The notes under the pieces were generated by a model that saw nothing but the letters and a program-made list of their open reading frames with translations, was not told the origin of the DNA and made no database searches. From Mesorhizobium sp. NZP2298 (lineage in GTDB: Bacteria > Pseudomonadota > Alphaproteobacteria > Rhizobiales > Rhizobiaceae), in NCBI RefSeq assembly GCF_013170825.1, contig NZ_CP033365.1:1996001-2060000 (forward strand): 64,000 nt of DNA, written 5' to 3'. This document shows, in pieces, positions 26,838 through 38,254 of this stretch; the stretch's first letter is position 1, and every line of letters begins with the position of its first letter. Made by a program: the position numbers and the translations under genes.

Positions 26838-26947
26838 AGGTGAGGCCGGCCTGCAAAGGATGGCTTTCGGCGACCCCGGTGCCCACGTACTTCAAGTACG
26901 CTCCGCTCCGGTTCTCGAAAACCACCGCTTTCGGCGCGGCCTAACCT
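26838..26947. repeat. Long palindromic intergenic element
   Basis: About 110 bp between convergent genes, bounded by AGGTgaGGCC and GGCCtaACCT, so the whole element is an imperfect inverted repeat. In its centre is a perfect hairpin CGTACTT-c-AAGTACG. Its composition and position suggest an interspersed repetitive element of the REP/RIME kind; it may also end both transcripts. Confidence 0.55.
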
Positions 26948-26982
26948 TGAATCTCGCACGCCTTAGGAGCTGCTTTGCAGAT

Positions 26983-27480
26983 CTATGCTGCTTCTGCCGC
27001 GACGTTGACCGCCGACTCAGCGATCTGCGTCAACGCTTCATCAGTCGCCTTCTCTTCCTTGAGTGTCGCTTCGAGGAGTGTCACGGCCTCGTTCAAGCCG
27101 AGTTCACCGGCCCACGTCCTCAGCGTGCCATAGCGTGAGATCTCATAGTGCTCGACCGCTTGCGCGGCGGCCAGCAGGCCGGCATCGAGCGCGGGCGATC
27201 CCTTGTACTCCTCCATGATTTCGGCGCCTTCCTCGGTGATACCCATGATGGCCGCACAGGTCTTGCCGGCCGGCTTCTTGCCGATGACGCCGAAGACTTT
27301 CTCCAGCCTCGCAACATGGCCCTCGGTTTCGGTGCGGTGCTTTTCAAAGGCGGCCTTCAATTCGGTGCTCTGCGCGGCCTTGGCCATTTTCGGCAGTGTC
27401 GCCAATATCTTTTTTTCGGCGAAATAGATGTCTTTCAGCGTGTCGTGAAAGAGGTCGTCGAGCATTTTCTGTTTTGCCAT
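26983..27480 (-). CDS. YciE/YciF-like ferritin-fold protein (DUF892)
   Basis: A 165-residue four-helix-bundle protein of the DUF892 family (LDDLFHDTLKDIYFAEKKILATLPKMAKAA... LKAAFEKHRTETEGHVARLEKVF). Family members carry Glu and His metal ligands in these helices and are induced by stress; a ferroxidase-like role is proposed for some. ATG 27480 is chosen because AAGGAG then sits six bases upstream, whereas the ATG two codons earlier would directly abut it. Divergent from the kdp operon. Confidence 0.85.
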   Translation of the reverse strand: MAKQKMLDDLFHDTLKDIYFAEKKILATLPKMAKAAQSTELKAAFEKHRTETEGHVARLEKVFGVIGKKPAGKTCAAIMGITEEGAEIMEEYKGSPALDAGLLAAAQAVEHYEISRYGTLRTWAGELGLNEAVTLLEATLKEEKATDEALTQIAESAVNVAAEAA

Positions 27481-27755
27481 TGTCATCTCCTTTGGTGGGG
27501 CCCTCAGGTCGACAATCTCGCATCGGCGGATTTGTTCCGCCTGATCTGCGTCCGGCAAAATCTTTATAAAATTCCTATTTCTTTCCGCCCCGCGCCGTCT
27601 CGACCCTTTATGGCGATCGGGTCCATATTCTCCAGGAGACACACAGCTCGGCCACGATCATCTATCGTGACGGAGCGTTTTTATATGGTTTGCGCCTGTC
27701 GACTCCAGGCGTAGAGTAGAAAACACAAATAAAACGAAGATAAGGAACATCCACG
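27481..27755. promoter_or_regulatory. Divergent upstream region of the kdp operon
   Basis: The 275-bp region between the DUF892 gene and the first kdp micro-ORF contains AT-rich tracts unusual for this genome, including TTTATAAA (27563-27570) and TTTTTATATGG (around 27680). KdpE sites in enterobacteria are T-rich, so these are candidate KdpE or promoter elements. This is a guess from composition. Confidence 0.3.
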
Positions 27756-27836
27756 ATGGATATCGTCGTTCTCGGGATAGGGGTTTTATTTTTTGCCCTC
27801 TCCTTCGCTTACATCAAAGCCTGTGACATTCTTTAG
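27756..27836 (+). CDS. Micro-ORF ahead of kdpF, single membrane helix
   Basis: A 26-residue peptide (MDIVVLGIGVLFFALSFAYI-KACDIL) that is almost entirely one membrane helix. ATG 27756 follows AAGGA by nine bases and it ends 15 bp before kdpF. I recall similar short MDI...-type reading frames ahead of kdpF in other rhizobial kdp operons, which supports it as a real but undescribed small protein. It could be an extra Kdp accessory subunit or a leader peptide. Confidence 0.6.
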   Translation: MDIVVLGIGVLFFALSFAYIKACDIL

Positions 27837-27851
27837 CCGGAGGACCGCAAC

Positions 27852-27941
27852 ATGCTTCTCGACTATATCCTCGGCGGCGGTGTGACCTTGTTCCTGCTCG
27901 CCTACCTGACATACGCCCTCGTTCGCCCAGAACGCTTCTGA
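27852..27941 (+). CDS. kdpF: K+-transporting ATPase small subunit KdpF
   Basis: A 29-residue single-helix peptide ([29 protein letters not shown]) that fits KdpF in size, hydrophobicity, the LxYxL...RPERF tail and position directly before kdpA. KdpF stabilises the KdpFABC complex in the inner membrane. It is too short for ordinary ORF detection. Confidence 0.88.
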   Translation: MLLDYILGGGVTLFLLAYLTYALVRPERF

Positions 27942-27975
27942 CGGCAACTGGTGCAAGGCACGGAAAGCTACTTCA

Positions 27976-29679
27976 ATGACTCTCAACGGATGGCTACAGA
28001 TCCTCCTCTACTGCGTGATACTCGTTCTGCTGGTGAAGCCGCTCGGCGGCTACATGTACCGCGTTTTCAACGGCGACCGCACATTTCTCTCACCGGTTCT
28101 TGGCCCCCTCGAACGGGGTCTCTATCGCATTTCGGGGACCAGCGAGCGCGAAGAGCAGCACTGGACCACTTACGCGGCAGGCATCATGTTCTTCAGCCTG
28201 GCCAGTTTCCTCGTGCTCTATTTCCTGCAGCGGCTGCAGGGCGTGTTGCCCTATAATCCGGCCGGCATGACGGCCGTCGAACCCAATCTCGCCTTCAACA
28301 CCGCCGTCAGCTTCCCGACCAACACCAACTGGCAGAACTACGGCGGCGAAAGCACGATGTCCTACCTCGTGCAGATGGCCGGCCTGACCGTGCAGAATTT
28401 CATGTCCGCGGCGGTCGGCATCGCCATCGCGGTGGCGCTGGTCCGCGGCTTTGCCCGGCATTCGGTCAAGTCGATCGGCAATTTCTGGGTCGATATCACG
28501 CGCTGCACGCTCTACATCCTCTTGCCGGCCTGCATCGTGCTCACCCTTGTCTATGTCTGGCTCGGCGTGCCACAGACGCTTGGGTCCTATGTCGACGCCA
28601 CGACGCTCGAGGGCGCGAAGCAGACGATCGCGGTCGGCCCTGTCGCCTCGCAGCTCGCCATCAAGATGCTCGGCACCAATGGCGGTGGCTTCTTCAACGC
28701 CAATTCGGCGCATCCTTTCGAAAACCCCGACGCGATCTCCAATTTCATCCAGATGGTCACGATCTTCGCCCTCGGCGCCGCGCTGACCAATGTGTTCGGC
28801 CGCATGGTCGGCAACCAGCGCCAGGGTTGGGCGATCCTGGCCGCGATGGGTGTCCTGTTCGTCGGCGGCGTCGCCATCTGCTATTGGGCCGAAGCCGCCG
28901 GCAATCCCCTTGTCCATGCGCTTGGCATCGACGGCGGCAACATGGAAGGCAAGGAGACCCGTTTCGGCATCGCCATGTCGGCACTGTTCGCCGTCATCAC
29001 GACGGCTGCCTCCTGCGGCGCGGTCAACGCCATGCATGACTCGTTCACCGCGCTCGGAGGCCTGATCCCGATGATCAACATGCAGCTCGGCGAGGTCATC
29101 GTCGGCGGTGTCGGCGCCGGTTTCTACGGCATCATGATGTTCATCGTCGTCGCCGTCTTCGTTGCCGGCCTGATGGTCGGCCGCACGCCCGAATATCTCG
29201 GCAAGAAGATCGAGGCCAAGGAGGTCAAGATGGCCATGCTGGCCATCTTGTGCCTGCCGCTGGCGATGCTGATCTTCACGGCCATCGCGGTCGTTCTGCC
29301 GACCGGCGTCGCCTCCATGGCCAATGGCGGGCCGCATGGCTTCTCGGAGGTGCTCTATGCCTACACCTCGGCGGCGGCGAACAACGGCTCGGCCTTTGGC
29401 GGTCTCTCCGGCAACACGCCCTGGTACAACATAACGCTCGGCATCACCATGCTGATGGGCCGCTTCCTGGTCATCATCCCCGCGCTTGCCATCGCCGGCT
29501 CGCTGGTGGCGAAGAAGACGGTTCCGGCCTCCGCCGGCACCTTCCCGACCGACGGTCCGCTGTTCGTCGGGCTGCTGGTCGGCGTCATCCTGATCGTCGT
29601 CGGCCTCACCTTCTTCCCGGCGCTGGCGATTGGCCCGATCGTCGAACACCTGGCCATGGTCCATGGGCAGACCTTCTGA
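27976..29679 (+). CDS. kdpA: K+-transporting ATPase channel-like subunit KdpA
   Basis: KdpA (567 residues) carries the K+ selectivity filter and transports K+ within KdpFABC. Seen: about ten hydrophobic helices, the conserved loops [38 protein letters not shown] and [20 protein letters not shown] that form the four filter repeats, and the C-terminal [13 protein letters not shown]. It starts 34 bp after kdpF and is followed, unusually, by a small gene before kdpB. Confidence 0.97.
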   Translation: MTLNGWLQILLYCVILVLLVKPLGGYMYRVFNGDRTFLSPVLGPLERGLYRISGTSEREEQHWTTYAAGIMFFSLASFLVLYFLQRLQGVLPYNPAGMTAVEPNLAFNTAVSFPTNTNWQNYGGESTMSYLVQMAGLTVQNFMSAAVGIAIAVALVRGFARHSVKSIGNFWVDITRCTLYILLPACIVLTLVYVWLGVPQTLGSYVDATTLEGAKQTIAVGPVASQLAIKMLGTNGGGFFNANSAHPFENPDAISNFIQMVTIFALGAALTNVFGRMVGNQRQGWAILAAMGVLFVGGVAICYWAEAAGNPLVHALGIDGGNMEGKETRFGIAMSALFAVITTAASCGAVNAMHDSFTALGGLIPMINMQLGEVIVGGVGAGFYGIMMFIVVAVFVAGLMVGRTPEYLGKKIEAKEVKMAMLAILCLPLAMLIFTAIAVVLPTGVASMANGGPHGFSEVLYAYTSAAANNGSAFGGLSGNTPWYNITLGITMLMGRFLVIIPALAIAGSLVAKKTVPASAGTFPTDGPLFVGLLVGVILIVVGLTFFPALAIGPIVEHLAMVHGQTF

Positions 29680-29686
29680 GACCGCC

Positions 29687-29898
29687 ATGTCCTGGTTCAA
29701 CCTCATGCGACGCAACGTTGAGCGTCGGACCGAAAGGGAGGGGGAGACAATCCCCCCTCCTTTCCCGACCGTGTCCACATTCCTCGGCATTGCGGCAGTC
29801 ATGATCGTCATCTGGCTGCTGGTCTATGGGCCGCCGCATCTTCCTTCGGCATCCGATCGATCGGTGCCTGCCAACAACATCGATACTGGAGCCAACAA

Positions 29899-29902
<4 letters not shown>
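29687..29902 (+). CDS. Unknown single-helix membrane protein between kdpA and kdpB
   Basis: A 71-residue protein with a basic, Arg-rich N-terminus ([19 protein letters not shown]), one membrane helix ([20 protein letters not shown]) and a short polar C-terminus, predicted N-in/C-out. It begins 7 bp after kdpA and its last four bases (ATGA) contain the kdpB start, so it is translationally coupled to kdpB. Standard kdp operons run kdpA-kdpB with nothing between. I do not recognise a family. Its location argues for a membrane accessory role in Kdp assembly or control. Confidence 0.7.
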
Positions 29903-31992
<2,090 letters not shown>

Positions 31993-32003
31993 GGATTACG
32001 TTC

Positions 32004-32570
32004 ATGCTCACCCAGATAAGACCCGCGATCATCATGATCGTCTTCTTCACGGTCCTGACCGGCCTGATCTATCCGATCGGCATGACCGGCATTGCGCAGG
32101 CGCTGTTCCCCCGCCAGGCCAATGGCAGCCTGATCGAGAAGGACGGCAAGGTCATCGGCTCCGAACTGATCGGCCAGGGCTTCGCCAGCGACAAGTATTT
32201 CCATGGCCGGATTTCGGCGGCCGGCAGCAACGGCTACGACGCCACGGCGTCGGGCGGCACCAATCTCGGCCCGACCAATCCCAAGCTGATCGACCGCATC
32301 AAGGGCGACGCCGAGAAGCTGAAGGCGGAGAATCCGAACCAGCCTGTTCCGATGAATCTGGTGACGTCATCGGGCAGCGGCCTCGATCCCCATATCAGCC
32401 CTGAAGCCGCCTATTTCCAGGTCGCTCGGGTGGCCAAGGCCAGGGGCGTCGATGAAGCCAAGATCAAGGCGCTTGTCGACGGCCAGGTCGAGGGCAGGGA
32501 ACTCGGCTTCATGGGAGAGCCGGTGGTCAACGTGCTGGCGCTCAACATCGCGCTGGACGCCGCTAAATAG
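32004..32570 (+). CDS. kdpC: K+-transporting ATPase subunit KdpC
   Basis: KdpC (188 residues) is a single-span inner-membrane subunit that increases ATP affinity of KdpB. It has an N-terminal helix ([19 protein letters not shown]) and the family segments [33 protein letters not shown] and [29 protein letters not shown] 32004 follows AAGGATT; the frame is open upstream inside kdpB but meaningless there. Confidence 0.96.
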   Translation: MLTQIRPAIIMIVFFTVLTGLIYPIGMTGIAQALFPRQANGSLIEKDGKVIGSELIGQGFASDKYFHGRISAAGSNGYDATASGGTNLGPTNPKLIDRIKGDAEKLKAENPNQPVPMNLVTSSGSGLDPHISPEAAYFQVARVAKARGVDEAKIKALVDGQVEGRELGFMGEPVVNVLALNIALDAAK

Positions 32571-32578
32571 TTGATGGC

Positions 32579-32611
32579 GAGGTCCGGGGATCGACAGCAT
32601 CCCCGGGCCTC
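32579..32611 (+). promoter_or_regulatory. Strong hairpin between kdpC and kdpD
   Basis: A 12-bp stem with one G-T wobble (GAGGTCCGGGGA / TCCCCGGGCCTC) and a 9-base loop fills the gap between kdpC and kdpD. There is no T run, so it is not a standard terminator. It may attenuate transcription or protect the kdpFABC mRNA end so that the sensor genes are expressed less than the pump genes. Confidence 0.55.
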
Positions 32612-32627
32612 TCCATGATTGATCCCG

Positions 32628-35357
32628 ATGCCGGAAGACCGAAGCAACGAAAACAGACCTTCCCCCGACGCGCTGCTCGAGCATGCCGAGCGGGAGGGGC
32701 GCGGCCGTCTGCGGATATTCCTTGGTGCAGCCCCGGGTGTCGGCAAGACCTACGAAATGCTGATGTCGGGCCGCGCCAGGCTGGCCGACGGCATCGATGT
32801 GGTGATCGGCGTCGTCGAGACACACGGCCGCAAGGAAACACAGGCCCTGGTCGAGGGCTACGAAGTCATCCCCCGCCGCAAGGTCGACTACAAGGGGCGC
32901 ATGCTCGACGAGATGGATATCGACGCCATCCTCGCGCGACGCCCGGCGCTGGTTCTCGTCGATGAACTCGCCCATACCAACGCGCCCGGCAGCCGTCACC
33001 CCAAGCGCTACCTCGACGTCCAGGAGATCCTGGCGCGAGGCATCGACGTCTACACGACGCTCAACATCCAGCATGTCGAAAGCCTGAATGATGTCGTGGC
33101 GCAGATCACGCGGGTCAGGGTGCGTGAAACGGTTCCCGATTCCATCATCGACCAGGCCGATGACGTCGAAATCATCGATCTGACGCCCGACGACCTGATC
33201 AAGCGGCTGGAGGAGGGCAAGGTCTATTTCCCCAACACCGCGCAGCGCGCCGTCGAGAATTATTTCTCGTCAGGCAATCTGACGGCACTGCGGGAACTGG
33301 CGCTGCGCCGCACGGCCCAGCGTGTCGACGAGCAATTGCTCAATCACATGCAGTCCCATGCCATCCAAGGTCCCTGGGCCGCGGGGGAGAGGGTGCTCGT
33401 CTGCGTCGACGCAAGACCGGGCGGCGCGGCCCGCATTCGCTACGCACGCAGGCTGGCCGACCGGCTTCGTGCGCCATGGACGGCGCTTCATGTCGATACG
33501 CCTCGCTCGGCCGGCATGTCCGAGGAAGACAAGGACCGGCTCGCCACGCTCCTGCGCCTTGCCGAGCAGCTTGGCGCCGAGGTGACGACCATTCCGGGCC
33601 AGAATGTCGCGCAGGACATTGTGCGCCACGCGACGGCGAACAATTTCACCCATATCGTGGTGGGCAGGCCGACGCGGTCGCGTTGGCGCGAACTGATCGA
33701 GGGCTCACTCACCTATGATCTCATCCGCAATGCCGGCGATATCAGCGTCCATGTCATTTCAGGGACCGAGCGCAATACCGAGGCGACGTCGAGAAGCCTC
33801 CGGACGGTGGACGAGCAGCAGCAGTTCCAGATCTGGCCCTATCTGAAGGCTACGGCCTATGTTGCCGGCTCGCTCGCCTTCGCCGCCCTGCTCGACCAGT
33901 TTCTCGACGTGCGCAATCTCGCGATCATCTTTCTCATTGCCGTGCTGGCATCGGCGGTCACCGGCGGGCTGTGGCCGGCTTTGTACGCGTGTCTCGCCAG
34001 CGCCCTTGCCTTCAACTATTTTTTCCTGGAGCCGCGCTACACGCTGACGATCCGGGATCCGGAAAGCATTGTCGCACTTGCGGTCTTCCTGGTTGTTGCC
34101 GTAATCGCCAGCAATCTGACGGCGCGCGTGCAGCGCCAGGCCGTCGCCGCCCGCTCGCGTGCGCGGGCCACCGAGGACATCTACCTCTTTTCCAAGAAGC
34201 TCGCCGGTGCCGGCACGCTCGACGACGTCCTGTGGGCAACCGCTTTCCAGATCGCCTCGATGCTCAAGCTGCGGGTGGTGTTGCTTCTGCCCGAAGACGG
34301 CACCATCACCGTCAAGGCCGGCTATCCGCCCGACGACACGCTGGCCGAGGCCGACATTGCGGCTGCCCGCTGGGCCTGGGAGCACAACCGTGCCGCCGGG
34401 CGCGGCGCCGACACGCTGCCTGGCGCCAAGCGCCTCTACCTCCCCTTGCGCACGGGGCGCACCGCGATCGGTGTCGTCGGCCTCGACAATGACAAGCAGG
34501 GCCCGCTGCTGACGCCCGAGCAACAGCGCCTGCTCGACGCGCTGGCTGATCAGGCGGCGGTGGCGATCGAACGCATCCAGCTCGTCGCCGATGTCGATCG
34601 CGCCAAGCTCGCCGCCGAAGCCGACCGGCTGCGCTCGGCTTTGCTGACTTCGATTTCGCATGATCTGAAAACGCCGCTCTCAGCCATCATGGGGGCGGCC
34701 GGCACGCTCAAGGAATTCGCGCCCGATCTGCCCGAGCAGGACCGGGCGGAGCTTCTGTCGACGGTGATCGACGAATCGGAGCGGCTGAACCGCTTCATCG
34801 CCAACCTGCTTGACATGACCAAGATCGAATCCGGTGCGATGGAGCCGAATTACGCTCTCCATTATGTCGGCGATATCGCCGGCACGGCGCTCAACCGCGC
34901 CCGCAAGATCACCAGCGAACACAAGATCGAGGTCGATATTCCATCCGATCTGCCGATGCTGAAGCTCGATCCCGTGCTGTTCGAACAGGTTCTGTTCAAT
35001 CTTCTCGACAATGCTTCGAAATATTCCCCGCCCGGCTCGACAATCCGCGTGCGGGGATGGGCAGACAATGGGTCCGTCATCGTGCAGATCATGGATGAGG
35101 GACCGGGCATCCCGGCGCAGGACCTGGAACGCGTCTTCGACACTTTTTATCGGGTGCGCAAGGGTGACCAGGTGCGCGCCGGCACCGGGCTTGGCCTATC
35201 GATCTGTCGTGGCTTCGTCGAATCGATGGGTGGCACGATCTCGGCCGCGAACCGGACCGACCGTCCCGGTGCCGCTTTCACCATCAGGATGCCGGTGCCG
35301 GCGGAAGTACGCGATGCCGACAATCGTGGCGAAGAGACCAGCGTGGATCAGCCGTGA
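32628..35357 (+). CDS. kdpD: Osmosensitive K+ channel histidine kinase KdpD
   Basis: KdpD senses low K+ or turgor and phosphorylates KdpE. Domains in order: N-terminal KdpD ATP-binding domain with Walker A GAAPGVGKT (33-41), a UspA-like domain (about 240-370), four closely spaced membrane helices (about 400-500, from YLKATAYVAGSLAFAALL), a GAF-like region (about 520-650), the HisKA H-box ISHDLKTPLSAIMGAAG (about 680) and the HATPase domain with NLLDNASKYS and GTGLGLSICRG. Start is ATG 32628; a TTG three codons upstream is possible. Its stop overlaps the kdpE start by one base. Confidence 0.96.
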   Translation: MPEDRSNENRPSPDALLEHAEREGRGRLRIFLGAAPGVGKTYEMLMSGRARLADGIDVVIGVVETHGRKETQALVEGYEVIPRRKVDYKGRMLDEMDIDAILARRPALVLVDELAHTNAPGSRHPKRYLDVQEILARGIDVYTTLNIQHVESLNDVVAQITRVRVRETVPDSIIDQADDVEIIDLTPDDLIKRLEEGKVYFPNTAQRAVENYFSSGNLTALRELALRRTAQRVDEQLLNHMQSHAIQGPWAAGERVLVCVDARPGGAARIRYARRLADRLRAPWTALHVDTPRSAGMSEEDKDRLATLLRLAEQLGAEVTTIPGQNVAQDIVRHATANNFTHIVVGRPTRSRWRELIEGSLTYDLIRNAGDISVHVISGTERNTEATSRSLRTVDEQQQFQIWPYLKATAYVAGSLAFAALLDQFLDVRNLAIIFLIAVLASAVTGGLWPALYACLASALAFNYFFLEPRYTLTIRDPESIVALAVFLVVAVIASNLTARVQRQAVAARSRARATEDIYLFSKKLAGAGTLDDVLWATAFQIASMLKLRVVLLLPEDGTITVKAGYPPDDTLAEADIAAARWAWEHNRAAGRGADTLPGAKRLYLPLRTGRTAIGVVGLDNDKQGPLLTPEQQRLLDALADQAAVAIERIQLVADVDRAKLAAEADRLRSALLTSISHDLKTPLSAIMGAAGTLKEFAPDLPEQDRAELLSTVIDESERLNRFIANLLDMTKIESGAMEPNYALHYVGDIAGTALNRARKITSEHKIEVDIPSDLPMLKLDPVLFEQVLFNLLDNASKYSPPGSTIRVRGWADNGSVIVQIMDEGPGIPAQDLERVFDTFYRVRKGDQVRAGTGLGLSICRGFVESMGGTISAANRTDRPGAAFTIRMPVPAEVRDADNRGEETSVDQP

Positions 35358-36046
35358 TGACCAACTCGAATGTCAGGATACTGGTTGTCGATGACGAGCC
35401 GCCGATCCGCAAACTGCTGCGCGTTGGCCTCGGCAGCCAGGGCTATGCGGTCAGCGAGGCGCCGAACGCCAAGGCGGCGATCGAGCTGATGGAACAGGAA
35501 AAGCCGGACCTGGTGCTGCTCGACCTCGGCCTGCCCGGCATGAGTGGCCATGAGCTCCTGCGCAAATGGCGTGACGACGGCCTCGACATTCCCGTCGTCA
35601 TCCTCTCCAGCCGCACCGACGAGGCCGGCATCGTCAATGCGCTCGAACTCGGCGCCGACGATTATGTCACCAAGCCGTTCGGCATGAACGAACTGGTGGC
35701 GCGCATCCGCGTGGCGCTGCGGCACAAGTTCCAGCAGCAGGGCGAGAAGCCTGTCTTCCAGAGCGGCGACCTCAGCGTCGATCTGGTCAAGCGCATCGTC
35801 AAGGTCGAAGGCAAGGAGATAAAACTCTCGCCGAAGGAATACGACATACTGCGCATCCTGGTGCAGCATGCCGGCAAGGTGCTGACCCATCATTTCATCC
35901 TGAAGCAGATCTGGGGCGACTCGACCGACGTGCAATATCTCAGGGTCTATGTCAGGCAGCTCAGGCAGAAGATCGAGAAGACCCCCGACCAGCCGCACCA
36001 CATCACCACCGAGACCGGTGTCGGCTACCGGTTGCGTGTCGACTGA
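35357..36046 (+). CDS. kdpE: KDP operon response regulator KdpE
   Basis: An OmpR/PhoB-type response regulator of 229 residues that activates kdpFABC. The receiver domain has the acidic pocket VVDDEPP and the phosphoacceptor Asp56 in LLDLGLPG, with SSRTDE and TKPFGMNEL completing it. The C-terminal winged helix is typical (KLSPKEYDILRILVQHAGKV...VYVRQLRQKIE...ETGVGYRLRVD). The ATG at 35357 overlaps the kdpD stop (TGATG); an in-frame GTG is one codon earlier. Confidence 0.96.
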   Translation: MTNSNVRILVVDDEPPIRKLLRVGLGSQGYAVSEAPNAKAAIELMEQEKPDLVLLDLGLPGMSGHELLRKWRDDGLDIPVVILSSRTDEAGIVNALELGADDYVTKPFGMNELVARIRVALRHKFQQQGEKPVFQSGDLSVDLVKRIVKVEGKEIKLSPKEYDILRILVQHAGKVLTHHFILKQIWGDSTDVQYLRVYVRQLRQKIEKTPDQPHHITTETGVGYRLRVD

Positions 36047-36071
36047 GACAGCCTCATCGATTGAATCTGCG

Positions 36072-37508
36072 TCAGCCGGTGGCTTCCAGCGGCCGGTTTG
36101 CGGCCGTGGATGTCCGCAAGGCAGCGACGCAACCGAGGACGCCGAGCGGCACGAAGGCGAGGAACAGCCAGCTCGCGACGTTGGCTGCCGCGTCGTGGTT
36201 CAATCCTTGCGAAAAACCGCTGGCATTGGCGACGATGCCGGCAAGGGCGGCGCCCACGGCGTAACCGATGCGCTGCATGGTCGGCACCGCGGCCGAGGCG
36301 ATGGTCTGTTCGTCGTCCGGAGCGGAGGCGACGATGACGCGGGTCAGGAACGGCCAGGCGATGCCGAAGCCGCCGCCTTGCAACAGGGCGCATATCAGGA
36401 TCAGCGGGATCGAGCCCAGCGGTATCGTATAGGCGAAGCCGGCGATGCCCGCCGCGATCATCAATGCGCCGCAGACAATGATCAGGCGCTCGCGCTGTGG
36501 CGGGGCGTTGGCGACAAGGATCGACAGGATCGACCAGGCGATCGATTCGGCGGCGATGATGTAGCCGGTGGTCAGCAGCGGAATGTCGTGCAGGCTGGTC
36601 AAAAGCAGCGGTCCGTAGACGCCGAAGGAACAGGTCGCGACGGAAAAGGCGGCGACCATGGTCATGCCCGCGCCCACCGGCGTCCGCCACGAGAACAGTC
36701 GCGCCGGGAAAAGCCGCGAGCGCGGCTTCAGCGCATCGACGAAGAAGAACAGCGCCAGGCCGGCCAGGCCCAGCACGATCAGCAGCGAGGAGCGCAGCAG
36801 CGCGATATCGACGCCGGCCGAGGCGATCAGCACCACGGCGACGGCAAGACAGCCAAGCGCGGCGAACGGGAAGGGGGGTGCCTTGCCCGCGCCGGCGATG
36901 GGTCGCTTCGCCTCCGGGGTGTTCAGAACGAGGAAGCTGGCCAGAGCCATGGCGGTGCCGCCGAAGGTGAAGACGCCGAAGGCCCAGCGCCACGACAGGA
37001 GCTCGGTCATGATCGCGCCCAGCAACGGGCCGCTGAAGGCGGCGACGCCCCAGATCGCCGACATGATGCCGAAAAGCTGCGGCCAGATGGCGCGCGAAAA
37101 CAGCCGCTCGACCGAGACGAAAGCCAGCGACACCAGCGCGCCGCCGCCAAGTCCTTCGATCAGGCGGCCGGCGAGGAACAATTGCATGGAAGGCGAGGTG
37201 GCGCAGATCAGTGCGCCGGCCGCGTAGAGCAGGGCCGCGACCACCATGTTGGTGCGCAGCGCCACATAGCTCACCAGCCGTCCGGCCGCGGCGCCGGCGA
37301 CGATGGCACCGAGCTCGTAGACCGCCAGCGACCAGCCGACGAGCTGTACGCCGGCCATTTCACCGACCATGGCCGGCATGACGGTCGCCACCATCGTCTC
37401 ATTGGTGGCGTGCAGCAGGATGCCGAGGCTGATGAAGCAGAAGCGCGCCAGGTCGCCGCTCGCCCATAATGCGCGCCAGTCGACCCTGTTTGTGCTGATT
37501 TCAGTCAT
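36072..37508 (-). CDS. MFS transporter (DHA-type drug efflux family)
   Basis: A 478-residue secondary transporter with about 14 hydrophobic segments, in line with DHA2-like carriers. Motif C-like sequence is present (WGVAAFSGPLLGAIMTELLSWRW, with the GPxxG pattern), as is the first-helix segment TNETMVATVMPAMVGEMAG where substrate and proton coupling residues lie. Substrate unknown. The start is ATG 37508 after AGGGTGG; upstream codons in the frame lack a ribosome site. Convergent with kdpE, 25 bp apart. Confidence 0.85.
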   Translation of the reverse strand: MTEISTNRVDWRALWASGDLARFCFISLGILLHATNETMVATVMPAMVGEMAGVQLVGWSLAVYELGAIVAGAAAGRLVSYVALRTNMVVAALLYAAGALICATSPSMQLFLAGRLIEGLGGGALVSLAFVSVERLFSRAIWPQLFGIMSAIWGVAAFSGPLLGAIMTELLSWRWAFGVFTFGGTAMALASFLVLNTPEAKRPIAGAGKAPPFPFAALGCLAVAVVLIASAGVDIALLRSSLLIVLGLAGLALFFFVDALKPRSRLFPARLFSWRTPVGAGMTMVAAFSVATCSFGVYGPLLLTSLHDIPLLTTGYIIAAESIAWSILSILVANAPPQRERLIIVCGALMIAAGIAGFAYTIPLGSIPLILICALLQGGGFGIAWPFLTRVIVASAPDDEQTIASAAVPTMQRIGYAVGAALAGIVANASGFSQGLNHDAAANVASWLFLAFVPLGVLGCVAALRTSTAANRPLEATG

Positions 37509-37688
37509 ATCCACCCTATGCTCTGCATATCTCGATCGCGGCGTACGGCACCAGAAGCCAGCAAGGCTTTCCGGCAGGACCATGCGCGGCCATAGCGCCG
37601 GATAGCGTGCCTATCGAGGTGCCGGTCCGGTCGGGGTGGGCTTGTAGGACCTCAACCGCGGTTGAGGACAAGCGGTTTTTTCAAGAGG

Positions 37689-38168
37689 TCAGTTCTCGGT
37701 GCTGCGCAGCTGGAACTGGCTGACGCCGATGGCGAGATTGACGCCTGTCTGGGTCTGCAGGCTGAGTGGCTGGAGCGTGAAAGCCCGCGAAGAGCCGCCG
37801 ACCAAAAGATTGGCGCCGGCTCCGACGGCAGCCGTGACCTCCGCGCTGGCGCCGATATAGTCGCCCGCCAGCGCACCGGGCGCGTAGATGTTCTTCAGCG
37901 GCGTCAGCACCAGCCAGCGCATCACCGCCTGCTTTGTCGTGCCGATGTCGAGGCCGTATTTGTTGACCGCGCCGAAATAGGCCTCCGGCGCGAAGGTCTT
38001 GTCGGTCGGGGTGAAGGTGCAGCTGAGGTCCTTGGACGAACCGAAGATGAAGCCGGTGCCGCCACCTATGGCGCATTCAAGGGTACCGAGTTCGATGCCG
38101 CGGTCCTGCGCCTGCGTCTGTGTGGCGCCGAGCACGAGTGCAATCACGGCAGCGGCTGTCTTCGACAT
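37689..38168 (-). CDS. DUF992 domain-containing secreted protein (paralogue 2)
   Basis: A 159-residue exported protein with a signal peptide ending ATQTQAQ and the DUF992 pattern: IELGTLECAIGGGTGFIFGSSKDLSCTFTP, YFGAVNKYGLDIGTT, GAGANLLVGGSSRAFTLQPLSLQTQTGVNLAIGV. DUF992 proteins are small periplasmic or envelope beta-proteins of Rhizobiales with no known function. It is a tandem paralogue of the next upstream gene, from which a terminator-like hairpin separates it. Confidence 0.85.
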   Translation of the reverse strand: MSKTAAAVIALVLGATQTQAQDRGIELGTLECAIGGGTGFIFGSSKDLSCTFTPTDKTFAPEAYFGAVNKYGLDIGTTKQAVMRWLVLTPLKNIYAPGALAGDYIGASAEVTAAVGAGANLLVGGSSRAFTLQPLSLQTQTGVNLAIGVSQFQLRSTEN

Positions 38169-38189
38169 GGCGTTCCCCTCAAAATCAAA

Positions 38190-38222
38190 CGGCGCGGAAC
38201 CATCCTATATGGTTCCGCGCCG
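38190..38222 (-). terminator. Terminator between tandem DUF992 genes
   Basis: A perfect 14-bp stem (CGGCGCGGAACCAT / ATGGTTCCGCGCCG) with a 5-base loop; on the minus strand it is followed by TTTGATTTT. It lies 32 bases after the first DUF992 stop and just before the ribosome site of the second gene. Confidence 0.75.
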
Positions 38223-38254
38223 CAAGGTAGAGAGGAGCGCGTAGCTCCTTGCGA

